A DNA stretch of 64,000 nt from JBAXPV01 sp037132075 (GTDB lineage Bacteria > Bacteroidota > Bacteroidia > Bacteroidales > CAIXZF01), in assembly GCA_037132075.1 (NCBI GenBank), contig JBAXPV010000011.1:49263-113262 (forward strand). Direction: 5' to 3'. The notes beneath the pieces are model-generated. The model saw nothing but the letters and a program-made list of their open reading frames with translations, searched no databases and was not told the origin of the DNA. Numbering within the stretch: position 1 is the stretch's first letter; every line of letters starts with the position of its first letter. This document shows positions 1 to 8,752 of this stretch, in pieces. The position numbers and the translations under genes are program-made.

Positions 1-354
1 TCGTTTTGTAAGTTGATTCAGATATTTCTGGTTGTTTTTGTCAACGAAGTGATTGCCTTTACTCGATAATCTGATCATGATGATACGGCGGTCAAGCTTG
101 TTGGAAAATCTGATGACAAATTCCTTTGTGATAAGCTGGTTAACGAGTGCCGTTACGTTGGGTTTGGAGACCATCATTATTTTTCCCAGGTCTGACATAG
201 AAAGTGATTCATGTTTTTTTAGGTATAACATGATATAATAGGCCCCGGGGGTGATGTCGGCATTTGCCGGGAATGGTTTTCCCAGGGTTTTATAAAAGAG
301 GGGTTTGACAGAAATAATGTTATCTACAAGGGCTGATAGCTTTTGGTCTTCCAT
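1..354 (-). CDS. MarR-family transcriptional regulator, 3' end beyond window
   Basis: The 118 visible codons run from an ATG at 352-354 to the left edge without a stop, so the C-terminus is missing. The sequence has the winged-helix layout of MarR proteins: an N-terminal helix, then a stretch reading TPGAYYIMLYLKKHESLSMS, a recognition-helix region MVSKPNVTALVNQL, and a wing with the typical D-R-R (LDRRIIMIRLSSKG). MarR dimers bind palindromic DNA and usually repress nearby genes in response to small ligands or oxidants. The ligand and target cannot be told from the visible part, because its downstream neighbours lie outside the window. Family assignment is fairly secure; the role is unknown. 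Confidence 0.8.
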   Translation of the reverse strand, partial: MEDQKLSALVDNIISVKPLFYKTLGKPFPANADITPGAYYIMLYLKKHESLSMSDLGKIMMVSKPNVTALVNQLITKEFVIRFSNKLDRRIIMIRLSSKGNHFVDKNNQKYLNQLTKR

Positions 355-652
355 ATAAGAGTAAGATTTATAATGGTTACGAAAGTATAACTATTAATAT
401 TGTGAATTGTTTTGAAAAAGACTAAAAATTGTTTATTTAGACTAAAAAAGAATCAGTTTTTGTTCCGTTTTAATGATTTTTCCCGAAATGTATAGCCTTG
501 AAATGTTGGCTGACATAAGTGCTGTTTCTCTTATAGATGAAAAACAGGGGTGTCAGTGGAAAGATTCTGTGGAGAGTTTATTAACAATAGTTTTCAGAGG
601 CTTTCAGAAATTATTGTTAATCAGTCTTTTATAATATCGGATTTTCCGAGAA
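355..652. other. Intergenic region between receptor gene and marR-like gene
   Basis: This 298-bp AT-rich gap holds the upstream region of the MarR-like gene. A 10-bp inverted repeat (ATTAACAATA at 580-589, TATTGTTAAT at 612-621) lies in it. A short stem TCGGA/TCCGA (637-649) just past the receptor stop codon could act as a weak terminator. A copy of a 27-28 nt motif that recurs at 6883 sits at 539-566. No coding sequence or RNA gene is recognised. Confidence 0.5.
539..566 (+). repeat. Dispersed 27-28 nt motif, copy 1
   Basis: The motif reads GAAAAACAGGGGTG, then TCAGTGGAAAGATT. It recurs at 6883-6909 with a single base deleted (CAGTGG instead of TCAGTGG). Both copies lie in intergenic DNA and follow an A+T-rich stretch. 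The near identity over 27 nt is visible in the sequence; its function is not known to me. Confidence 0.6.
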
Positions 653-3550
653 TTAGTCATTGTGAGGAGGCCTAAAATCCATTTCCTGCCCGCGATCCTT
701 TTTGAAGTTCTGTTGGTTTAGTGGCTGAATCGTATAGGAAAAAGTCAGCATATAATATCGCTGCATAACATTGTTGGTAGCATTTTCATAATAGGTATCC
801 GTATAATTTCGGCTAATGCTTTTGTTTTGTCCCAGGATGTCATATACAGAAAATCGGAACTCGGCTTGTTTTTTTGCAAGAAATTTCCATGCAAGTGCTG
901 CATTCCAAAGGAGGTACTGTTCGCTGGGCGTGGCGTTAAAGGCAGAATAATAGATGTCATTGGCATCGGTCTGTAACACCAGTCCTTTCCATGGCATGAT
1001 GTTGATACGGGCACGGGAGTTTTGCTGAAAATAGTTTGAGTTTGACTCGGTCTGAATTGTATTTACATTTTTATTGTAAGTCGAAGAGGAAGAAAGGGTA
1101 AAATCAATTTTCTCACTGATATTACTGCTTAAAACAAACCCAAAGCCAGATGCGAGCACATCGGAAGTATTGATGAGTCCGTTGATTTCGCCTGGCGTGC
1201 TGCTATAAGTGATTGATGAATTCAGATTCAATTTGGATTTCATAAAGCCAAGTTGAAAGCTATAATTGGCAAAACAACGCATCGTATATGCCTGATCGAG
1301 GTTAACAGGCCTGGTCAATTGCGAGCCTTTGCCAAGTTTAATATCCCCGTTGACAAGCGTATCCTTTGTGGCGATCATGCTTGAATTGCCAATAGTGTTA
1401 AAGGTATAAGAGGAGTTCAGAAAAATAAAAAAGGATGAAAGTTTCTCTGTATTGGAAGTGGAATACCTGAAATTCAGGGAGTTTTGGTATTCAGGTTTCA
1501 GGTCAGGGTTCCCGGTCGAGAGCTGGAGTGGATTGTTGTTGTTAATCACTGACTGCAACTGGTCTACATTGGGAATGTTATAATTTGTGTTGTAGTTTAT
1601 TCGAAGACTCTTTTGTTTTGTAAAACGTATTTGAAGCATGGCATTTGGAAGGACACTGTAATAAGTTCTGTCCAATGTATATACCTCAGGATAGGTTTGC
1701 TTATTTCTTAAATCTGTTTGTTGGTAACTGACTCCGATAAGTAAGTTGAGCTTGTCGGTTTTTTTACGCAGGCTGATTCCTCCTGTTTGTAACTGGTAAT
1801 TGGTTTGGAACACATTGGACAGTGATGTGTCAAGAACCGTTAGAACCGTTGGCAACAGTAAGGTCTTGATTTTTTTATCTGAGCTGCTGTTGCTTAGGTT
1901 TGTCCCATAGTTAAGTTGGAGTTGTGAATTTTTACTCAGAGGTTCTGTATAGGTTAGATTTGAATTTAATGATTTTGTATTCTTTGTTGAATTCCCGATT
2001 TGGTTGACAGTATCGGAGGTTGTAAGCGTGTCGCTATAAAAATTAGAATTTGTATTCAGCGTACTGTTTCCTTTACTGTCATTATATGAGGGATTCAGGT
2101 TCAACGAAATAGTCCTTCCGGTTTTCGTAAATTTATGTTTAAGTAATATTGGTGCAGAGAAATTAATTCCGTCTGTTGTGTTTCCGCTGGTATTATTTGT
2201 ATTACTTAGGATGACGGTATCTGCAATATTTTGTCCAAGCTGGCCGCTGTTGTTTAGTGTATGTTGCAGGCTAATTTTGGGTTGGAAAAGGATAGAGTTC
2301 ATGGAGTCTATCTGATACTCCAGGCGGAAGTTTGCCCGCTGGTTTGAATTGTTGATTGTCGCACTTGTTATTTCATGGTAATTCAGGCCAACATTAGCTT
2401 GTGTGAAATACTGGCGTGTAAGATTCTTTAGGTTTGTATTATCGGTATAATTCAGAAAATAACTTCCACTGAAGTCAAGTTTTTTCCCTTTATTGCTGAA
2501 GTTAAGGCCCAAAGCATTGGTTGTAGTAACGCCATTTGTGGGATTGACGAGAAAACTGCTTAAGGGGCCACCCCCTTGAGGTCCGCCAGTGCCTCGTGAG
2601 TTGAAAGATCTCCCTCCATTTGATCCGCCGCCTGTCGTGCCCAAAAAATCATCGGTTGAGAAATTCTGGTCATTGATGTTGTTAGATTGGCCGATGATGC
2701 TAAAGCGTGTGTCGCCTTTAAATATGTTATAGGTGCCACCGGCTTTCCATACATCTTCATTGGTCTCACCTGTATTTGAGTTGTCTTTAATGCCGCCACC
2801 GGCAAATCCCTTTCCAAAGCTACCGTTTCTATAAGATTGTCTTGTGACGATATTCATCGTTTTGGTGGTGTTTCCATCATCAAAACCGGTAAATTCTGAT
2901 TGATCACTTTTTTTGTCAAAAATCTGCACTTTGTCGATGACTTCAGCAGGCAGGTTTCTCAATACAGTTGTCGGGTCATCCCCGAAAAATTGCTTACCGT
3001 CAACCAGTACTTTTTTAATTTCTTCACCCTGAGCTTTAATTGTGCCGTTGTCATTCGTTACACCAGGCATTTTTGTGACAAGCTCTTCACTGGTGGCGTC
3101 AGGATTTACCTTATATGCCTGGGCGCTGATCTCTGTAGTGTCTCCTTTTACTACTGCTGTGGGCGCTTTCCCGGTTATGACGGCATCAGGCATCACGATG
3201 GTCTTTCTCGTCATAACCATTTTTTCCAGGCTCAGATTCTGGTTTATTGTTAATGGTTTGAGAATATCATTAAAACCCACAAAGGATATTTTCAGGATAA
3301 AATTCCCAGGAGTAGTTGCTTTCATCACAAAAGCCCCTTCAGGCCCACTGGTGGTTACCATAACGACTATTTGTCCGGGGTCTGACAGTAATTTAATATT
3401 CGCTCCGGGTAAAGGATGGCCGGATTTGTTAACAATACTCCCGTCAATCGAGAATGACTGTGCAGAAACAGATCCGGCTATTACCAGGAATACAAATAAA
3501 ACAATTGATTTCAAAGGATACTTATTGATAAAAAGTATCCTGAAAATCAA
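653..3550 (-). CDS. TonB-type outer-membrane beta-barrel receptor
   Basis: A 965-residue outer-membrane protein. Domains in order: signal peptide (about 1-30, ending SVSAQ), carboxypeptidase-regulatory-like beta domain (about 33-115), a plug-like region (about 130-240, with VLVDGKQFFGDDPTTVLRNL), and a long C-terminal barrel of the Bacteroidota 'outer membrane beta-barrel' family. A Gly/Ser-rich loop lies around residues 300-330. Relatives are treated as TonB-dependent transporters or sensors, but the substrate is not predictable and no SusD partner is adjacent. The first possible start is a TTG at 3550 just after an in-frame stop. Another TTG, 12 codons in (3514), would give a cleaner signal peptide beginning KSIVLFVFL. 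Start uncertain, family secure. Confidence 0.85.
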   Translation of the reverse strand: MIFRILFINKYPLKSIVLFVFLVIAGSVSAQSFSIDGSIVNKSGHPLPGANIKLLSDPGQIVVMVTTSGPEGAFVMKATTPGNFILKISFVGFNDILKPLTINQNLSLEKMVMTRKTIVMPDAVITGKAPTAVVKGDTTEISAQAYKVNPDATSEELVTKMPGVTNDNGTIKAQGEEIKKVLVDGKQFFGDDPTTVLRNLPAEVIDKVQIFDKKSDQSEFTGFDDGNTTKTMNIVTRQSYRNGSFGKGFAGGGIKDNSNTGETNEDVWKAGGTYNIFKGDTRFSIIGQSNNINDQNFSTDDFLGTTGGGSNGGRSFNSRGTGGPQGGGPLSSFLVNPTNGVTTTNALGLNFSNKGKKLDFSGSYFLNYTDNTNLKNLTRQYFTQANVGLNYHEITSATINNSNQRANFRLEYQIDSMNSILFQPKISLQHTLNNSGQLGQNIADTVILSNTNNTSGNTTDGINFSAPILLKHKFTKTGRTISLNLNPSYNDSKGNSTLNTNSNFYSDTLTTSDTVNQIGNSTKNTKSLNSNLTYTEPLSKNSQLQLNYGTNLSNSSSDKKIKTLLLPTVLTVLDTSLSNVFQTNYQLQTGGISLRKKTDKLNLLIGVSYQQTDLRNKQTYPEVYTLDRTYYSVLPNAMLQIRFTKQKSLRINYNTNYNIPNVDQLQSVINNNNPLQLSTGNPDLKPEYQNSLNFRYSTSNTEKLSSFFIFLNSSYTFNTIGNSSMIATKDTLVNGDIKLGKGSQLTRPVNLDQAYTMRCFANYSFQLGFMKSKLNLNSSITYSSTPGEINGLINTSDVLASGFGFVLSSNISEKIDFTLSSSSTYNKNVNTIQTESNSNYFQQNSRARINIMPWKGLVLQTDANDIYYSAFNATPSEQYLLWNAALAWKFLAKKQAEFRFSVYDILGQNKSISRNYTDTYYENATNNVMQRYYMLTFSYTIQPLNQQNFKKDRGQEMDFRPPHND

Positions 3551-3634
3551 TTATAATTCTTTGACTTGCAGGATTTAACTTTGACATCAATTTGCCAACA
3601 TAGTTTAATGTCAGCAAGTTAAGGTCTGTTAAGG

Positions 3635-4552
3635 CTAGTAATTCACTATTTTCGTGCTATGGCTTTCATTTCCGGTCAGGACCTCAATAAAATACATTCC
3701 TTTAGGCAATTGAGCCATGGTAATCGAAGTATTTATCTGACGTAAATTGCCGTATGAAATACTTTGAATTAACTGTCCACTGAGGTTATAAATTCTGAGA
3801 CTGAGGTCCGAAAGCTTTACCAGGTCCAGGTGTACTTCCACTGAAGAAGTAGCTGGGTTGAAATAAATATTGCTTTGTTCTGCCATCAGAGGTTCTGAAA
3901 TTCCATTGGAAAAATCAAGCGCAACATCATCAACATACATTGCGGAATTGGCTTGTGCATTTGCACTGGCAGAAGAGGCAAACAAGATTTGAACTGTATC
4001 GGGATTTTCAATTGATGTCCAGCTAACGGGTGCCTCAAATGCTGTCCAGGCAGACACTACAGTATTGCTGAGGAAGTAAGCGAATCCAAGGGTATCGGTT
4101 CCACCGGTTGCAGGATTGTGTTTCTTGAAATAGGCAATCATTGCGCAAGTATCGCCACTGACAGGCTGATATTTATAATATCCGGTAATTTTGGCAACCT
4201 GGCTGTTACAGGGTGCGCCACCAGACATTGAACCCGTCTGGGTGGCAAGATCAATCGTCATTTTGCCAAGAACGAGGGCACCCGGGATGTTGGCAACCAA
4301 AAGGTTTTTCGTTTGAAGCTTTGCACACCATGACCCGGTATGTGCGCCGTTGCTTTTTGTCAGCACAGCAGCTCCAACCAGGGGAATAGCTGTTGTTGCC
4401 GCATTTGGACTGTCCCAATACTGAGGATTTGCATAAGATCCGGTGGTAATCCAGGTTTCCATGCCTCCATTGGGCAGTGCCTGACTAAAACCTTGATTTG
4501 CAATTAGTAAGAAAGTTGTTAAACAAAAGATTGCGGTGAATAGCTTTTTCAT
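3635..4552 (-). CDS. Secreted T9SS cargo protein with PCMD-like beta-sandwich domain
   Basis: A 305-residue secreted protein. It has an N-terminal signal peptide (MKKLFTAIFCLTTFLLIANQ, cleaved after GFSQ). A beta-sandwich region of about 190 residues follows, starting LPNGGMETW, a motif seen in Bacteroidota carbohydrate-binding-like PCMD domains. The last ~80 residues form a T9SS type A sorting domain (NIYFNPATSSVEVHL ... LPKGMYFIEVLTG ... STKIVNY). It would be exported by Sec, crossed over the outer membrane by T9SS, and anchored or released at the surface. No catalytic motif is visible. It follows the receptor gene's upstream region on the same strand with an 84-bp gap and precedes nothing obviously related. 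Confidence 0.8.
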   Translation of the reverse strand: MKKLFTAIFCLTTFLLIANQGFSQALPNGGMETWITTGSYANPQYWDSPNAATTAIPLVGAAVLTKSNGAHTGSWCAKLQTKNLLVANIPGALVLGKMTIDLATQTGSMSGGAPCNSQVAKITGYYKYQPVSGDTCAMIAYFKKHNPATGGTDTLGFAYFLSNTVVSAWTAFEAPVSWTSIENPDTVQILFASSASANAQANSAMYVDDVALDFSNGISEPLMAEQSNIYFNPATSSVEVHLDLVKLSDLSLRIYNLSGQLIQSISYGNLRQINTSITMAQLPKGMYFIEVLTGNESHSTKIVNY

Positions 4553-4589
4553 TTTTTAAATATTTAATGACAAAAATACAATATAATTA

Positions 4590-5162
4590 CTAAGTATCAG
4601 AAAGCCAGTTTTTCATGAGTTTTTTCCCGGAAGGAGTCAGGTGGGATTCAGGATGAAATTGTATACCGCACAACTTGTATTCCCGATGCCGGATTGCCAT
4701 GATCACATCTTCGGAGGAAAGTGCAGTAACTGAAAGGCATCCTGGTAGCGATGCTTCATCAACAGCCCAGGAATGATATAAGCCAGCCTCGAAGTTTAAA
4801 GAAAGGTTTTTAAAAATAGGTTCTTGCGGTGCAGTCACCACAATTTCTGTTGTCAGACCATGGCAAACGCTGTTTAGTTGATATAAGCTACCGCCAAAAG
4901 CTTCTGCAATAGCTTGATGACCGAGACAAACCCCAAGGATTTTTTTTGTTGAGGCATATTGCCTGATCAAAGGAAGTGTAATGCCTGATTCAGAAGGTAA
5001 GCCAGGGCCAGGAGAAAGGATGATACTTTCAAATTGATCAATAAAGTCCAAGTCAATTTCATCATTTTTCTTCACCAAAAAGTCAGTGAATTGGCATTGC
5101 CTCAGCAATTCTACCAGGTTCCAGGTAAAGGAATCGTAATTATCGAGGAGCAACAAACTCAC
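4590..5162 (-). CDS. pabA: Aminodeoxychorismate synthase, glutamine amidotransferase component
   Basis: A class I glutamine amidotransferase of 190 residues. It supplies ammonia from glutamine to PabB for 4-amino-4-deoxychorismate, the first step to p-aminobenzoate and folate. The N-terminal LLLLDNYDSFTWNL and the SPGPG loop (about 50-54) are typical. The catalytic triad is C79 (GVCLGHQ), H170 and E172 (FHPES). The start is a GTG at 5160-5162; no ATG precedes the conserved N-terminus. Component II of anthranilate synthase (TrpG) is nearly identical in sequence, and many organisms share one subunit. Location beside pabB and pabC, with no trp genes here, favours PabA. Confidence 0.9.
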   Translation of the reverse strand: MSLLLLDNYDSFTWNLVELLRQCQFTDFLVKKNDEIDLDFIDQFESIILSPGPGLPSESGITLPLIRQYASTKKILGVCLGHQAIAEAFGGSLYQLNSVCHGLTTEIVVTAPQEPIFKNLSLNFEAGLYHSWAVDEASLPGCLSVTALSSEDVIMAIRHREYKLCGIQFHPESHLTPSGKKLMKNWLSDT

Positions 5163-5193
5163 CTTTAAATGCTTTTTGATTTACTTTGCAGAA
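5163..5193. promoter_or_regulatory. Divergent 31-bp control region between pabA and pabB
   Basis: Only 31 bp separate the start codons of the two subunits of one enzyme. On the plus strand a TTACTTTG element at 5181-5188, one mismatch from the Bacteroidota -7 consensus TAnnTTTG, ends 5 bp before the preferred pabB ATG. That would give an almost leaderless mRNA. Promoters for the two directions must overlap each other or the opposing coding region. The element is seen; promoter activity is inferred. Confidence 0.4.
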
Positions 5194-6183
5194 ATGTCGG
5201 GCACAATGATAGCTAAAAATCAGGAGATCTTTCAGGTGATGAATGAAATGGGCAGCAAACGCGAGCCTTTTATTTTTATCATCGATTTTAATTGTGAACG
5301 GCCTGAAGTGATCCCTCTGGATGTTGCAGCAGAAAATGGCATTTACTTTCACATTGGGACGTATAGGAATAAGCCCCAGCCTAAAGAGGAACGAAAAGTT
5401 TTACATTTCCGGAAGAATTCCATAGACTTTACATTTTATGAGCAAGCCTATGAGAAAGTATTGCATTATATAAATCGGGGAGATACCTATTTGCTTAACC
5501 TGACTTTTCCTACAGAAATTGACTGCAATTACAATCTGGAAGAAATATTTGATTATACGCATGCAAAATATAAGCTGCTGTATAAAGATGAATTTGTGAT
5601 TTTCTCACCGGAGACTTTTGTAAGGATCGACAATGGCTGCATTTATTCTTATCCGATGAAAGGTACTATTGACGCTGGAATTGTTGATGCAAGAGCCATA
5701 ATTTTTGGTGATCCAAAGGAAACCGCGGAGCATAATACGATTGTGGATCTTATTCGTAATGACCTTTCTAGGATCTCTCAAAACGTCAGGGTGACCAAAT
5801 TCAGGTATCTCGAAGAGATAAGAACGAATTTTAAGACGTTACTCCAGCTTAGTTCTGAAATCAGGGGAGAATTACCACTGAATTATCACGAGCATTTGGG
5901 AGATATTCTCCAGGCTCTTTTGCCTGCAGGGTCGATAAGCGGGGCCCCTAAAAAGAAAACAGTTGAAATTATTCATGAAGTTGAAAACTATAAACGTGGT
6001 TTTTACACAGGAGTATGTGGAATTTTTGACGGAAATAAACTCGATTCTGGGGTAATGATTCGTTATATTGAGAATACTGATAAAGGAATGGTATTTAAAA
6101 GCGGTGGCGGCATCACATTTTTAAGCGAGGCGCCAATGGAATTTCAGGAACTTATTGATAAAGTCTATGTGCCGATTGTTTGA
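5194..6183 (+). CDS. pabB: Aminodeoxychorismate synthase, chorismate-binding component
   Basis: The 329-residue PabB converts chorismate plus ammonia (from PabA) to aminodeoxychorismate. The chorismate-binding fold is shown by EHNTIVDLIRNDLSRI, by LLPAGSISGAPKKKT, and by GFYTGVCGIFDG. It is shorter than enterobacterial PabB (about 450 residues) and keeps essentially only the catalytic domain. The reading frame is open from a TTG at 5176. I prefer the ATG at 5194 because a promoter-like TTACTTTG lies between the two. The gene is divergent from pabA and overlaps pabC by 17 bp. Confidence 0.9.
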   Translation: MSGTMIAKNQEIFQVMNEMGSKREPFIFIIDFNCERPEVIPLDVAAENGIYFHIGTYRNKPQPKEERKVLHFRKNSIDFTFYEQAYEKVLHYINRGDTYLLNLTFPTEIDCNYNLEEIFDYTHAKYKLLYKDEFVIFSPETFVRIDNGCIYSYPMKGTIDAGIVDARAIIFGDPKETAEHNTIVDLIRNDLSRISQNVRVTKFRYLEEIRTNFKTLLQLSSEIRGELPLNYHEHLGDILQALLPAGSISGAPKKKTVEIIHEVENYKRGFYTGVCGIFDGNKLDSGVMIRYIENTDKGMVFKSGGGITFLSEAPMEFQELIDKVYVPIV

Positions 6184-6760
6184 AAGTATCAGGATTGAGA
6201 ATGGGATTATGCAGCATCGGGCTTTGCATGAAATGCGAATGAATGACTCGAGAAGCCTGCTGTTCGGAAAAACGAAACATCTTACATTGAAAGACATTTC
6301 AATCCCTCACGAGTTTTTAAATGGGGTCTTTAAATGTCGTGTGGTATATCAGGATGAGATTGAAACTGTTGAATTTCTGCCTTATGAGATAAGGGCCATC
6401 AGTACTGTTGCACTTGTCGAAGCCAATTCAATTCTTTACAATCATAAGTATCTCGACCGAAGTCAATTTGATGAAATCCGGAAGCAGCGACCAGAATGTG
6501 ATGAGCTGATCATTGTGAAAGATGGATATTTGACGGACTCTACCTACTCAAACATAGCTTTTTTTGACGGCGTAAATTGGTTCACCCCTTCGAATCCATT
6601 GTTAAAAGGCGTTAGAAGACAATCACTGCTTAATAGTAAAGAAATCACTGAGATGTTAATCCCTTCTACGGGTCTTAATAAATACATCACCCTCAGCTTT
6701 ATCAATGCCATGATGGATTTGGGTGACGTGGTTTTAAATATTCAGGACGCTATAAAGTAA
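6167..6760 (+). CDS. pabC: Aminodeoxychorismate lyase-like class IV aminotransferase
   Basis: A 197-residue fold-type IV PLP enzyme, expected to release pyruvate from aminodeoxychorismate to give p-aminobenzoate. Supporting motifs are the N-terminal CRLFESIRIENG, the likely PLP lysine in NHKYLDRSQF, and the class IV signature region DGYLTDSTYSNIAFF. The sugar-phosphate end continues with TPLLKGVRR-like SNPLLKGVRRQSLL. It is shorter than E. coli PabC (269 residues), as is usual in this Bacteroidota set. The start chosen is the ATG at 6167, which overlaps the 3' end of pabB by 17 bp and suggests translational coupling. An upstream in-frame ATT/ATG-like codon at 6155 would only add four residues. 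Function rests largely on the pabB context. Confidence 0.82.
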   Translation: MCRLFESIRIENGIMQHRALHEMRMNDSRSLLFGKTKHLTLKDISIPHEFLNGVFKCRVVYQDEIETVEFLPYEIRAISTVALVEANSILYNHKYLDRSQFDEIRKQRPECDELIIVKDGYLTDSTYSNIAFFDGVNWFTPSNPLLKGVRRQSLLNSKEITEMLIPSTGLNKYITLSFINAMMDLGDVVLNIQDAIK

Positions 6761-6761
6761 C

Positions 6762-6791
6762 ACAGCCCTCAGCCTAACAGCCCTCAGCCTA
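6762..6791. repeat. 15-bp perfect tandem duplication
   Basis: ACAGCCCTCAGCCTA occurs twice head to tail (6762-6776 and 6777-6791), starting 2 bp after the pabC stop codon and ending 8 bp before a terminator stem. It looks like a small slippage duplication. Confidence 0.85.
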
Positions 6792-6799
6792 TAAAAAAA

Positions 6800-6825
6800 G
6801 AAAGCCATCGGGTGTGACGGCTTTC
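6800..6825 (+). terminator. Intrinsic terminator of pabB-pabC
   Basis: The stem GAAAGCCATC / GACGGCTTTC (one internal mismatch) has a 6-nt loop and is flanked by A and T runs (AAAAAAA before, TATATTTTA after). It lies 40 bp downstream of pabC, so it most likely ends that transcript. Confidence 0.7.
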
Positions 6826-6882
6826 TATATTTTAGGAGGATAAACCATGGAAAGGCAATTTCTCCCTACAATTATATATACG

Positions 6883-6909
6883 GAAAAACAGGGGTGCAGT
6901 GGAAAGATT
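6883..6909 (+). repeat. Dispersed 27-28 nt motif, copy 2
   Basis: Second copy of the motif found at 539-566: GAAAAACAGGGGTG followed by CAGTGGAAAGATT, one base shorter than copy 1. It lies about 210 bp upstream of dnaB. Confidence 0.6.
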
Positions 6910-7106
6910 TTTTCAATTATTTTTCAATTATTTTTCAAATAGCAGAATGTCAGGATAATAGACTTTTGCTGTTTTGGGCACTTCGTCCTTCGACTACGCA
7001 GAGGATGTCTTCAGCTTCCATACGACTCACGCCACTGATGGCACTGACTCTAGTCTTGTTAATAACTTAATCTGCAAAAACCAACGAGCGCCGGATCAAT
7101 AATCTG

Positions 7107-7114
7107 TATTTTTG
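7107..7114 (+). promoter_or_regulatory. dnaB promoter -7 element
   Basis: TATTTTTG matches the Bacteroidota TAnnTTTG consensus exactly and ends 5 bp before the dnaB ATG. This implies a leader of only a few bases. No convincing -33 TTG was found at the usual distance. Confidence 0.45.
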
Positions 7115-7119
7115 GCGAT

Positions 7120-8652
7120 ATGGAAGAACAAGTAAAAAAGACCTGGCAGGGCTTTAAAAAACAGCCGTATGGTGTTGATTTGCACAGCAATGCCCCAATT
7201 TCTGATCTGGGGAAATTGCCACCACAAGCGGTGGATGTGGAAGAAGCCGTGCTTGGTGCATTGATGCTGGAACAAGATGCTTTAACGAAAGTTATTGACA
7301 TTTTAAAGCCGGAAATATTTTACAAAGATGCTCATCGTGTTATCTTTACAGCGATCCAATCACTCTTTAGAAAATCAGAACCAGTCGATATTCTTACAGT
7401 CACGAATATTTTAAAGAATTCGGGAGAACTCGATATTGTAGGTGGATCATATTATATCAGCCAACTTACGTCGCGGGTAGGTTCCGCTGCTAATATTGAA
7501 TACCATTCCAGAATTCTTCACCAGAAATACATCCAAAGGGAATTGATTCGTATTTCCTCAGGAATCATTAAAGATGCCTATGAAGATAGCATGGATGTCC
7601 TTGATATGCTCGATATGGCTGAATCAGAGCTTTATAAGGTTTCTGACAACAACTTCCGTCGCGATTACAATAGTATGGAAGAACTTATTAAGGAAGCGAT
7701 TGCCGAAATCGAGAAAGCGAAGGAGCATAAAGGCAGTGTTCGTGGTGTCCCGACCGGTTTTGCAGAGTTAGACCGGATCACTGCTGGCTGGCAGAAATCA
7801 GACTTTGTCGTTATTGCTGCTCGCCCGGGTATGGGAAAAACTGCTTTCGTGCTATCTATGGCACGTAATGTCGCTGTAGATTTTAAAAAACCTGTTGCCG
7901 TATTTTCTTTGGAAATGTCAGCCATTCAGTTGGTTACTCGTCTTATTTCCGCAGAGTCCCTGCTATCAGCTGACAAACTGAAGAAAGGCAATCTTGAGAA
8001 TTATGAATGGGAACAGTTAAATTCCAAGATCACGGATCTCGTTGAAGCAAAGTTATTTATTGATGATACTCCTGCACTTTCTATGTTCGAACTTCGGTCA
8101 AAATGTCGACGTTTGCACGCTCAGCATGGTATTGAATTGGTGATTGTTGATTACATCCAGCTTATGCGACCAAGTCAGGATACCCGCGGCAACCGTGAAC
8201 AGGAGATCAGCAGTATCTCCCGTTCCTTAAAAGCGCTTGCCAAGGAGCTCAACATTCCTGTTATTGCACTTTCCCAGTTGAACCGTTCTGTGGAAACCCG
8301 CTCAACAGGGGCTAAAAGACCTCAGCTGTCTGACCTTAGAGAATCAGGTGCAATCGAGCAGGATGCCGATATGGTCATCTTTATTTATCGTCCTGAATAC
8401 TATAAAATTGAACAGGATGAGGATGGCAATCCTACTAAGGGAATTGCGGAGATCATTATTGCCAAGCATAGATCCGGGCCAATTGATGATGTTAAATTGA
8501 AGTTTATCGATAAATATGCTCGTTTTACCAATCTCGAGGAAGATTACGAAGTAATGGGTGGCACGATGAATCCCAATTCGAATTTCGAGGGCAATCCCAA
8601 TCGAACGATTCCATCGCGGATGAATGATGATGAGGAGGAGATTCCTTTCTAA
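7120..8652 (+). CDS. dnaB: Replicative DNA helicase DnaB
   Basis: A 510-residue hexameric helicase that unwinds DNA at the replication fork. The N-terminal primase-interacting domain starts at LPPQAVDVEEAVLGALML (about 29-130). The RecA-like C-terminal domain carries Walker A ARPGMGKT (about residues 228-235), Walker B LVIVDYIQLM, the loop SQLNRSVE, and LRESGAIEQDADMVIFIYR. Length and motif order are normal, and no intein interrupts the motifs. An acidic C-terminal tail ends DDEEEIPF. The gene is transcribed alone, with a TAnnTTTG element just before its ATG. Confidence 0.96.
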   Translation: MEEQVKKTWQGFKKQPYGVDLHSNAPISDLGKLPPQAVDVEEAVLGALMLEQDALTKVIDILKPEIFYKDAHRVIFTAIQSLFRKSEPVDILTVTNILKNSGELDIVGGSYYISQLTSRVGSAANIEYHSRILHQKYIQRELIRISSGIIKDAYEDSMDVLDMLDMAESELYKVSDNNFRRDYNSMEELIKEAIAEIEKAKEHKGSVRGVPTGFAELDRITAGWQKSDFVVIAARPGMGKTAFVLSMARNVAVDFKKPVAVFSLEMSAIQLVTRLISAESLLSADKLKKGNLENYEWEQLNSKITDLVEAKLFIDDTPALSMFELRSKCRRLHAQHGIELVIVDYIQLMRPSQDTRGNREQEISSISRSLKALAKELNIPVIALSQLNRSVETRSTGAKRPQLSDLRESGAIEQDADMVIFIYRPEYYKIEQDEDGNPTKGIAEIIIAKHRSGPIDDVKLKFIDKYARFTNLEEDYEVMGGTMNPNSNFEGNPNRTIPSRMNDDEEEIPF

Positions 8653-8752
8653 TATACCAATTTACCAATTGTCCCTGGAAGCTGGCTGATCCGCGAGCAG
8701 ATGCCTCATTTTTATCCTTTATTCTTCATCCTTTAAATGGTATATTGGTATA

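Larger units (their letters stand above)
6761..7119. other. Intergenic region between pabC and dnaB
   Basis: This 359-bp gap holds, in order, a 15-bp tandem duplication (6762-6791), a terminator hairpin (6800-6825), the second copy of the 27-nt motif (6883-6909), and the dnaB promoter element (7107-7114). A 31-codon reading frame (6847-6942) is preceded by AGGAGGA at the usual spacing and spans the motif. I see no reason to believe it is a gene except that strong ribosome-binding sequence. The stretch 6960-7080 contains nothing I recognise. Confidence 0.5.

Noticed and set aside
3042..3578. 178-codon plus-strand frame opposite the receptor gene
   Set aside because: It overlaps the conserved N-terminal and plug regions of the receptor and has no recognisable feature.
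6847..6942. 31-codon frame with a strong AGGAGGA ribosome-binding sequence
   Set aside because: The peptide has no recognised relatives that I know, crosses the dispersed motif and ends in A+T-rich repeats. Not enough to call a gene, although the ribosome-binding sequence is unusual here.
7120..8652. Possible intein in DnaB
   Set aside because: The Walker A and B regions are continuous, and total length (510 residues) is normal.
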